Shown here: in pieces, positions 44,801 to 49,272 of the stretch
How the letters are laid out: each line of letters starts with the position of its first letter
Position numbering within the stretch: the stretch's first letter is position 1
NCBI GenBank assembly: GCA_017514235.1
Contig: JAFWKK010000050.1
Location: forward strand, 62,001-126,000
Length of the DNA: 64,000 nucleotides
Reading direction: 5' to 3'
DNA from: Kiritimatiellia bacterium
Lineage (GTDB): Bacteria; Verrucomicrobiota; Kiritimatiellia; RFP12; UBA1067
Program-made: the position numbers and the translations under genes
Notes under the pieces: generated by a model
The model's input: the letters and a program-made list of their open reading frames with translations, nothing else
What the model was told of the DNA's origin: nothing
Databases searched by the model: none

Positions 44801-45923
44801 GGCCGAACACATTTGCCGCAATCGTCCTGACGGACGTCCCAATCGTCGCGTTCGTCAGCGCATAGCACCGGTAGAACGCATAGCGGCCGATGTTCGTCAC
44901 GCTGTTGGGGATGCCGACCGAAAGGAGACTGGCATCGTCGCCAAACGCCCACTCGCCGAGGTCCCCGAGCCGCCCGTCGTCGGCCAGCTCGACCGCGCGC
45001 AGGCTGGCGCAGCCGCTGAACGCCTCGGTTTCAAGCGCGCGCACGCCGGAGACCGTCACGGTCTGGACGGCCTTGCCGTTGAAGCCCGAAACCCTTGTCT
45101 TCCCATTGCCGCGTATGACAAGCGACGTCAGGCTCGTCTGTCCGCCGAGCATTCCGCCGTTGACGGCTTCCACGCCTGGGCCAACTGTCAGGCTCGTAAT
45201 GGCCCGACAGTTGTAGAATGCGCTGTTCTCGATGTTTGTGACGCTGTCGGGGATGACGACGCTCGTGAGGTTAGTGCAGCCGTAGAACGCATTAGCCTTG
45301 ATCACCTTCACGCGCGAAGCCGCACCGAAGCACGGGATCTCGGAAAACGCGCAGTCCTGGAACGCATAGCTGCCGATCTCCTCCAGCAAGTCGTCCTCGA
45401 ACACGATGTCCTCGAGATTTGGATAGTTTTTGAAACAGTAGCTTCCGAGGCTCTTGACTCCGCTGATCCTGACGTGGCGCGGGCGCTGGAGAGAACCGTC
45501 ATATGAACGGTCAAGCCGAGTCCGCCCGTTGCCGGAGATGACGAGCGTGTCGAAATCCACCGACTGTTCCGGGAACATGCCGAGGTCAATCACGTCCGCC
45601 TGCGCGAGGATGACCGCGTTCGTAATCCCGGAGCAGGAGTGGAACACGTTGTTGGCGAGGTTCGTGATGGTGGCGGGGATAAGGATGCTCTTAATCCAAT
45701 TCCTACTGCTGAACGCGGACGAGCCGACGGCCGTCACGGTATAGCTCGTTCCCTCCGCCGACACGGTTGACGGCAGCACAAGGTCTGCCGGCCCCTCGCC
45801 GGAGTACCCCGTCAATGTGGCCTCGCCGTTCTTGACGACGAACCGCCAGTTCCCATCATACACGTCCGCCTGCAACGCGAAGCAGGTCATGATTGAAGCA
45901 AATGCCACGACTGTTTTACACAT
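32859..45923 (-). CDS. Giant secreted multidomain repeat protein (4354 aa)
   Basis: Signal peptide at residues 1-19. Approximate order: LRR_5/BspA repeats (20-720), including three near-identical 160-residue units; a parallel beta-helix-like stretch (740-970); a CARDB-type domain (1015-1140); several Calx-beta-like domains (1140-1560); a second CARDB-like domain (1567-1690); Ig/NEW3-like beta sandwiches; a carboxypeptidase-regulatory-like module (GAHVKITNPYTGAVVAEG, ~2020-2110); a Gly/Ser-rich linker (~2250-2290); a helical region (~2390-2740); several SbsA-like Ig domains (VEVAFTKAVDPATF, ~3170-3700); an FG-GAP/VCBS-like motif (DVNGDGLDDLVTGYADG); and an end module with EFVAGTDPTDADDKL. No barrel, sortase or PEP-CTERM signal. 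Probably an adhesin or fibre-binding scaffold. One uninterrupted frame; ATG 45923 is eight bases from a -10 box. Confidence 0.88.
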   Translation of the reverse strand: MCKTVVAFASIMTCFALQADVYDGNWRFVVKNGEATLTGYSGEGPADLVLPSTVSAEGTSYTVTAVGSSAFSSRNWIKSILIPATITNLANNVFHSCSGITNAVILAQADVIDLGMFPEQSVDFDTLVISGNGRTRLDRSYDGSLQRPRHVRISGVKSLGSYCFKNYPNLEDIVFEDDLLEEIGSYAFQDCAFSEIPCFGAASRVKVIKANAFYGCTNLTSVVIPDSVTNIENSAFYNCRAITSLTVGPGVEAVNGGMLGGQTSLTSLVIRGNGKTRVSGFNGKAVQTVTVSGVRALETEAFSGCASLRAVELADDGRLGDLGEWAFGDDASLLSVGIPNSVTNIGRYAFYRCYALTNATIGTSVRTIAANVFGQCHSLLRVEIPASVTSVGSGAFGNCESIREVVWHGNDGTINGGVFDGQTNWVSLAILGNGNTRVRGFNSKAVQNVTVSGVRALETEAFSGCASLRAVELADDGRLGDLAEWAFGNDASLLSVDIPNSVTNIGRYAFYRCYALTNATIGTSVRTIAANVFDSCLSLLRVEIPASVTSIGDGAFGNCNSIRDVVWHGNDGTINGGVFSGQTNWVSLAILGNGNTTVSGFDGKAVQNVTISGVSSLANNAFNNCKSLHAVELADDGSLGDLGEWAFGDDASLLSIVIPSTVTNIGRYAFYRCYALKSVVFEADVAPAIGSVAFEYIPSDAVFYIHEGATGYDATQYPWNSWSVVTLMDDGTVGQSGAINASVTWHAGVPYQILAPLKVRGSSTVLTIEPGAEVRFAEGASLAVENGGTIDAAGTPDNPVLFTSAAAAKSAGDWAFIGGDSGRISLRCATVECGGGSSGAIYGYGARIALDRVTVQDSAGGALAGTYVYATNTVLRTSASGVASANWNGDIRLVNCVVDACGTALDSDRAIAYNTIVANCGDAGTRGGFRRSLFDAPCRYTAANYGYGNLAGDPKFLADTFYRIAADSPAVDAGSGEWAPETDYFGSVRMASTNVVAVGVPNARGICPDIGICEVEGRTEVNLPDLAVEEIALPATLVPGAEVELAYVVTNRGDGAASAPWTEQLWLTNATGAVRLQSWRATEGLSTNAAVERAFTVTIPDTIELSGEVRALVRLDADGELIQKNECGHEGISEAATLAGKLAVSLAESVREGGSIWGEVRRSGARDAALSVSLAVSGDAAAEVTNMPQTVTINAGSATAGFHVKVADNAAVDGDRAVILSANADGFTAVAKPLTIVDDEVPQLTLEIVGATGGAFTEGTNLTVRVRRPASVSAKPLTVYLGGVSSSQFAYPSSITIAAGEEYAEFTLASVNDTSSELAAALSLRASASGYASAQYDFTLEDDDIPGVSLTLSPEAVSEGAGLNAVYAVLARTDDDAEKLKKAITVFLTASEEGALIMPSSVTIPANTRSVRFAIGVVDNAEMEPGGGRVVTISAAIRIDSCGCSWRPQDDAGALEATLEIADDDGPALFVTAEPTTMREGLAEAGVLTIRANTASVAQDVVVALSHDGASEISLPATVTIPAGANSATAVIRTLDDDAEDGSKVVSVYADAPGFATGSTWILVTDQNLPDFAVRNIRPAEASIIAGETIELEFDLVNIGFRNRAGGVPYAVYWVDGTNTWRYAAKDMVLSGVTEEGVATNAPLHVVCEVPAPESAGNGRIAVVADPDGTIVELDAANNSAWSDAVTVSPAYVTTDVACDKAVYGTGEKITVSGVAVKPDGVTRAANVDVEVYLVSGGLRRTLTATTDDEGEFAASYTPMSGEAGRFEVGASYPGIGAAAVQATCDVAGFALGGLPDSRYVEDLTLGDVVTNAAARVRNPCAIALTGVAVEAVGMPESCALEFAGLPADGTLAAGAFIELKCVFSAVKATAGRNYEKFAVRLSSAEGAVLTIPVYFYSQAKKAHFESSPASISATMTKGKTRTVSFDLTNLGYGEAVDVRVISPDVEWLRVVGGVETASLTNNQSATVTLELSPGDDIELNRNFSGRLSVNGRNKGEDEEQTFLTIPMTFMAVSEETGGIRIDCVDDATYNLESAPHLAGAHVKITNPYTGAVVAEGESGEDGIFAADEIPEGTYQLVVTAPKHGNYAAAVEVNPGRTTKVTAFLQYQAITANWTVARTEIEDQYQVDLVLDFETSVPVPVVKMDFMEKIPKLQPGESYATKAVFTNLGLIRADNVSLDLPELYGYVWVYPAGSFSLAAGAARAVPVVLHRLPYTVEQDYQDYLDDPGHTGETSGGKPHSEISDIIGDEPGGSGGGGGQMPSYPEFIGGAYGGPGMKVRQHGGRAGSGTSSSHAGPLNDDESDGNPCTGYAKYSYSYVCIVDRYVMTGRQVSYGDNCPSFTAPPGIKTAGGESSNEPSRGVEQKLNIPPGMNGGDFWVFEDGCNGGVSNKLSPCLDDLAKAAVDLEMMMFGKAIPGAGPVIEFLQKLDSYHSRLTAAGANDADKAALANELRQELSGALMGFAADNDENAAKIVSGLNALQSANNAVEEYYAAGNDGRAKLKALIGGAAGIKDAFPDAIGGTPLGTIIDNFNFIKQIDDAFGGVKENCLSIMNGSGVPGSSLLRAAASRRGVQTFAEKTAQGGPELSGNVREDAFAYATDVLRANTHFLQELFGCTDGWLHASYDDLAQLLASCEAAADADGRLGADAALAVPQGVTAEEIAAFRSRWNNTLDGVAAEEDPYADGFGAAGAVRIEVLSALAGRVKAANDYAKEQGTADIVRLASLVLVDMFADALDATESSSAVCAKVSLKLSQTYTMTREAFEGTLTLYNGHDASAMTNVWLELEITNEAGDNCNGLFEIGAKSGGTLEADGSNVVNVNDVASKSEGTAVVQFIPAVAAAPETPVAYKFGGKVHYRDPFSGEEAAITLLPVALEVNPTPQLYLDYFVQRDVYADNPFTKDIVEASMPAELAVLVRNEGYGDAKNVKIESVQPEVVENEKGLMIDFRLSDYSLDAAALNGATAGLGLNDVSLGTVAARTSSVAQWWLTSTLQGHFTGMRASVTHLNSQGIVDTSLIRAVAVHPLVRSVDVGDALPAFLTSDGSRYGNPDRLYRADGEVLDVRSDALASTADSARGAQCEITVTANLPGSGPFYVKVALPGAEEYEVVGLARAGGAALPPRNAWITDRTFVDGADPKVETILHIFDGAASAGAKSYVVTLRAKPTDAPAVAGITGVAADALVTNPVNGVEVAFTKAVDPATFTADDVVVWWQGVRTNGVVASVTHVDGDFARYALALSPAFAEQEGRFIVQAFSSGVTSLSGTLGKSEGRQLGWTYCVLEKPAVVTIKGWLDGTTVNSVANVTVQFAAAIDPATFTSTAIWVDGAAVGEGVAITALNKANTSFRVTGLDAAVVPRRGPNDHTIEIDTAQIRNASGVAGVAKFTATVTIDANAPTAELTDDGEVFGSRRWTLAFSKPVQASTVTAAALSLTRDGAPVAVPASAKLTQVSDTVWTVSGLDAAVSTDGAYVLSFDATRVRDLSGNAGAGDAATSAWSYSSAPPAAIADLAFAPDFGTNATDGVTWQRDVTVTGSVPDGAYSIEILARDAAGTETSLAGPFHPEAETSFAQAVLLPIGRGTLVVRCANTSGKTSDTEKDFFVDAIPLSLAFAGFPKEGEGQLTNDVALVFSEPVTNVAAECFAIRRGARGVVDIPVGALTITPDESNLVWTVAGLDALTTSGGTYTVTFDISRVEKLSSGLHGEFDEETHSVSWHYTPPDTTPPELVKIVFDGAEMYGPEGALSVASNGAAQVKFVFSESVNFSSLKTSGWLGRAIRMQLLDGSGAVTGEVALAASHFRWRSGENAIVWTRGERALPVGNIRFLLDAGLFADAAGNPLAGNSEIDSFLRFAKPEWLFMADGEFATPANFGGELVVGVKKNGSGEAYHYGFDGVKGARVIDGVAAANCLGVSVAKIGSVVYCGTYDGKVYRNGTLLAGVNAGRQRAVLSVCDGALVIGGDDGRLVRLDGTALKDESDADLVVDSGEVLRSAAAFSSGWTYEGRPLMVVGRGKGGLALYVGDGEERWDAMRPLPLAGAANTNLYERSRPVAIDVNGDGLDDLVTGYADGSVDVRYASVNKAFAYEFEALEFLPLEDALDTNELAPELIWTTSATMPWLAQAGAAAYDGDYAMSAASANGASAIETVVVGPGTIAFRWKKSGAGGAYVVKTNGVEALVCGAAEWAESSVAVGSGIIRVSFVAANGTAGFLDCVSVAGDASASADEKALQSEKAAYDAGFTAFMETYGGVDPATATAGDYLDAMATTTGKAGADGRPMTLLDEFVAGTDPTDADDKLRATIDVEDGIVYVGWIPDLNADGQIRRVYKVYGKRTLSDGWSADPLSHEDINDGEYHFFRVTVEMP
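43897..45170 (-). repeat. Tandem 480-bp (160-codon) near-identical repeats inside the giant gene
   Basis: The stretch starting at 43921 recurs at 44401 and at 44881, an exact 480-base period, with only scattered differences including at silent positions. Each unit encodes about seven leucine-rich repeats. In protein order the first copy diverges at its outer edge near 45170 and the last copy stops matching near 43897, so there are about two and a half to three copies. This indicates recent internal duplication or gene conversion. Confidence 0.9.
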
Positions 45924-45931
45924 AATAAATA

Positions 45932-45940
45932 ATTATATCA
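45932..45940 (-). promoter_or_regulatory. Extended -10 box (TGA-TATAAT) of the giant gene
   Basis: TGATATAAT on the minus strand, eight bases before ATG 45923, with no -35 match and no ribosome site. Predicts a leaderless mRNA for a 13-kb gene. Confidence 0.65.
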
Positions 45941-46005
45941 CAAATTGCCGATTCCCGCCCCACCGGAAAGTGGCAACGGAAACGAGTAACGCCCGACTCC
46001 TGCGG

Positions 46006-49000
46006 TCAGAGCTTGACGGGGGTCGGAACGGCAACGACATCCATTACGTAAATTTGGCGGGAGCCTTCGTGCACCGAATTGAAGCCCAGCTGCTTTCCGT
46101 CGGGACGCCACCTCGGGTGCAGGTCGCAGCGACAGTAGATGTCGCGATAGGGCTCGGGCACGAAGAAGTCGCCTATGCTTTTCACCGCGCTGTCGGCAAG
46201 ACGCACCATCTTCCAGTGGCGGCAGAAGCCCTTGTCCCAGTAGCCGTCGCCGGACATGAAGTCGCCGTCTGGCGTATAGATGCAGTGGCCGTCGAAGTTC
46301 ATATCGTCGCCGCCCACCTGGCGAGCCTTCTCCTCCTCGCCGACGGCGAATTCGACGTGCGTATAGACACGGTTCTGCCAATTGCATGTCACGATCATAG
46401 TCGCCGCGTCGCGCGGCGAAAGGTTAGGCCGCCAGTTGAAGTGCGAAGAGCCCCAGCCGTCCGGGAAGCAGCGGCGAATGTTCGAGCCGTCGGCGTTGCA
46501 AGTGAACGCGGTCGTCTGCCAGTTGACGCCCTTGAACTTCTTCACGCCCTCCATCGACCTTTCGACCGAGCGCGAAAGGAAGTAGACGCGCTTGAAGTCC
46601 TTGGAAATCACGGTGTGGCAGATGTAGCTAAGGCCGTTCGGGTCCTTCACCTCGGGAACCATGCCCTTGACATCGGCGCACGAGACGATCAGCTTGGCCT
46701 CTCCGGTGCGCATGTTCACGTGCCAGAGCCCGTCGTCTTCGGGGAACACGACGCCCTTGCGCGGGTCCTGACCCTCTCCGCAATAGCCGTAGTCGGGCCG
46801 CGTGAGAAAGAGGCGCGCGTAGTTTATGGAAAGCCCCCATTCGCCGTTCTCCGCGACGGCGCTGACGGGAAACGGGAAGTGTCGTTCCTCTTTCGTCCGC
46901 CAGTTCATTACCACTGCGCAGAACTTGCCTTCGCGCACGTCGTTGAAGACGAACGTGTCCTTCGCCCACGGCAGCCAGTGCGCCATCGCCGCCTCCTGGA
47001 AGTTCCAGCACCGCGTTGTCGTTACCGGAATGAAGCGGTTTCCGTCCTCGGTATCGACGACGCCGAGCGTGCAGGGGCGTCCGTCGGGGAGCGTATCCTT
47101 GATGTCCGTCTCAAGCGCGAGCACGTACCGGTTGTCCGGGCTCCATGCGTTGATCCCGAAGTAGTTGGCGAGGAAATGGTCGTGAGGCCCCTTCGTGATC
47201 GCGCGTGCAGGCGAAAGCTTCGGGAATGGCTTCAAATCGTTGGCAAACCGATAAACGTGCGCACCGAACCCCTTGAAATCGTCTTCAAAGGCGCCGCCTG
47301 AAACAGTCACGCGCCTATTCTCCCAGGCAACTTTGCCATCGCCGTCAGGAACGGACGCAAAAATACGCGCCCGAACCTTTTCCGAAGAGGCATTGACGGC
47401 AAGCACATAAGTCATGCCGTGATGGTTCTTGACGAGAACGCTAACAGAAGGCCTTCCGTAACGATCGGTCTTTTCTCCATCGAGAATCTCCGGCACGGCC
47501 GGCTGCCGTGGCGTTCGCTCAAGAAGCACGGGCGACAGCGAGGCGATCCGTATCGACAAATTCGTCATGATGGCCCACGTCTCCTGAGACTGGAACGCGC
47601 CGGAATATCGCAGCCCGTGTTCGCGGTCGATCTGCCCTGCATAGTGGAACCATGTGATGCCGTTGCCACCATGTATAAGCGCCGCGAAACTCATCCCGTA
47701 TATCTCATCGGCCGTCGGGAAACGATGCCAGAGCCGTCCGCCATGGAAAATCTGGAGAATCGGCCAAAGCGCCCTTGGCTTGCCGCCGCTGTACTTCGCG
47801 ATGTCATCCTTCGCCTTCTCCATGTCGCGGATCACCCTTGCGACGCAAGGCCGGTCGGCCGCAGGGTTTTCGCTGAGCACATGATACAATTCCGGCATGA
47901 ACACATCTGAGAAAGCCACATACGGCTGATAGCGCGACTTCACCTGGTCGCCGCCCGTCACATCAGCCTGACAGCTCAGGCGAGAACCGTCCAGCATATG
48001 CACGGCCTCGTCGCAATCCAGCAGTTCCGAAGGCTTGATGTGCATCGAGGTGTCGTCGCCCGTGTACCAGGCGAGGATGGACGGGTCTGCCTGCGACTTT
48101 TCGACAAGCCATGCATCGCCCTTTGCCGCCCCGAACGCATACGTCCAGCTCAGAAGCCCGTGCTTCCTCACCGCAGCCTGGAACTCCTCCCTGCGTCCGT
48201 GGGTGTATGAATGCACCAGGTTGAACCCTGCGGCCTTGAGATCGCCGACAGCCCGGTCGAAGTTCCATGCATTGAACTCAAGCAGCTTCACGCCATAGAT
48301 CCCAATTGGGAAGAACGGTTTTCCGTTGACAAGCGTTACGCCATCGTCGCGAAGCCGCATGGCCGGCGTTTTCGGACGCTCCCCGATCAGAAACGTCTTG
48401 TGCGACACCGTCGCGTTGGCACCCTTGTCTTTTGCCGAGACGACAAGCGTGTTAATTCCCTTCGGCCACGCTTGCCCTGGCTTAAGCGTGAGCACGTTTC
48501 CGTTCCTGGCGAACGGCACGGCGGCCCTAGTCCCGGCATTGCTGACCGTCACCGCATTCCAGTCGATCTCGCCATCGTCCGCAATCTCATACTTCACCGT
48601 AAGGTTCGGATCGGGGGATGGACTTTCAAAACGGCTGTAGACGAGCGGCGGAGTGACGTCATAGACGATTTGCGGCGGAATCGCGCTTCCGCGCGGCACG
48701 GCCGTGAACACCGCATTGCGCACGATCACCTTTTCGCCCGGCGGCAGATTCGGACCGTCAACGCCAATCTCGACCGTGGCGGACGCAGCCTTTTCCGGCA
48801 CCGCTCCGCTGAAGCGGAAGCGAACAAACCCGCCCTTGCGGAACGCCACGTCAAACGCACGCTTCGCGACTTTTTCACCGTTCGCGCCATACCACGTCAC
48901 CGCACTTCCCCACGAATCGCTCGTGCCCGGCGTGAGCCAGTCTGCGTCCGCCTGTATTTCGAAATCGAAGGCGAACCCCGCAGTGCCGGGCGGGAGCGGC

Positions 49001-49251
49001 ATCTTCCCGGAGACTATTTGCCAGGCCGTCTCGCATCGCGAAGTCAGAGCGCAGGTGACGACGAAATCATTCCCCTCGCCCGCATCGGCTCCTACGGCAA
49101 CCTTCGTGTGCTTCTCGAAGTTCCTCTGGTTCCCAGACGGAAACGAAACCTTTACCACACCATCTTGTCGCGCCATAGCCTTGGCGGAGGCGGAATCAGC
49201 CAGCGACGCGAGAGACAAGGTCGCCAAGAATACGACAACACGGAACTTCAT
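46006..49251 (-). CDS. Secreted fusion of glycoside-hydrolase-like barrel and TolB-like beta-propeller
   Basis: 1081 residues with a signal peptide (residues 1-22). Residues ~30-190 look like a carbohydrate-binding jelly roll; ~195-290 an Ig-like domain; ~300-660 resemble a (beta/alpha)8 clan-A hydrolase fold (VNGKPFFPIGIYG, AAGFNLVHSYTHG, WYTGDDTSMH, GNGITWFHYAG); ~690-1081 form repeated beta-propeller blades with TolB/oligogalacturonate-lyase-like patterns (NAWSPDNRYVLALET, FNWRPNLSPRDAATMIV, HPRWRPDGKQLGFNS, ending SRQIYVMDV). The family is not one I can name precisely and catalytic residues are not certain. ATG follows GAGGTG. It starts 21 bases after the autotransporter-repeat gene, so both are probably one transcript. 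Confidence 0.7.
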   Translation of the reverse strand: MKFRVVVFLATLSLASLADSASAKAMARQDGVVKVSFPSGNQRNFEKHTKVAVGADAGEGNDFVVTCALTSRCETAWQIVSGKMPLPPGTAGFAFDFEIQADADWLTPGTSDSWGSAVTWYGANGEKVAKRAFDVAFRKGGFVRFRFSGAVPEKAASATVEIGVDGPNLPPGEKVIVRNAVFTAVPRGSAIPPQIVYDVTPPLVYSRFESPSPDPNLTVKYEIADDGEIDWNAVTVSNAGTRAAVPFARNGNVLTLKPGQAWPKGINTLVVSAKDKGANATVSHKTFLIGERPKTPAMRLRDDGVTLVNGKPFFPIGIYGVKLLEFNAWNFDRAVGDLKAAGFNLVHSYTHGRREEFQAAVRKHGLLSWTYAFGAAKGDAWLVEKSQADPSILAWYTGDDTSMHIKPSELLDCDEAVHMLDGSRLSCQADVTGGDQVKSRYQPYVAFSDVFMPELYHVLSENPAADRPCVARVIRDMEKAKDDIAKYSGGKPRALWPILQIFHGGRLWHRFPTADEIYGMSFAALIHGGNGITWFHYAGQIDREHGLRYSGAFQSQETWAIMTNLSIRIASLSPVLLERTPRQPAVPEILDGEKTDRYGRPSVSVLVKNHHGMTYVLAVNASSEKVRARIFASVPDGDGKVAWENRRVTVSGGAFEDDFKGFGAHVYRFANDLKPFPKLSPARAITKGPHDHFLANYFGINAWSPDNRYVLALETDIKDTLPDGRPCTLGVVDTEDGNRFIPVTTTRCWNFQEAAMAHWLPWAKDTFVFNDVREGKFCAVVMNWRTKEERHFPFPVSAVAENGEWGLSINYARLFLTRPDYGYCGEGQDPRKGVVFPEDDGLWHVNMRTGEAKLIVSCADVKGMVPEVKDPNGLSYICHTVISKDFKRVYFLSRSVERSMEGVKKFKGVNWQTTAFTCNADGSNIRRCFPDGWGSSHFNWRPNLSPRDAATMIVTCNWQNRVYTHVEFAVGEEEKARQVGGDDMNFDGHCIYTPDGDFMSGDGYWDKGFCRHWKMVRLADSAVKSIGDFFVPEPYRDIYCRCDLHPRWRPDGKQLGFNSVHEGSRQIYVMDVVAVPTPVKL

Positions 49252-49272
49252 TTACGGCACCTCACAATTTTA

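Noticed and set aside
43897-45170. CRISPR-like array
   Set aside because: The repetition is a coding 160-codon unit without short repeats and unique spacers.
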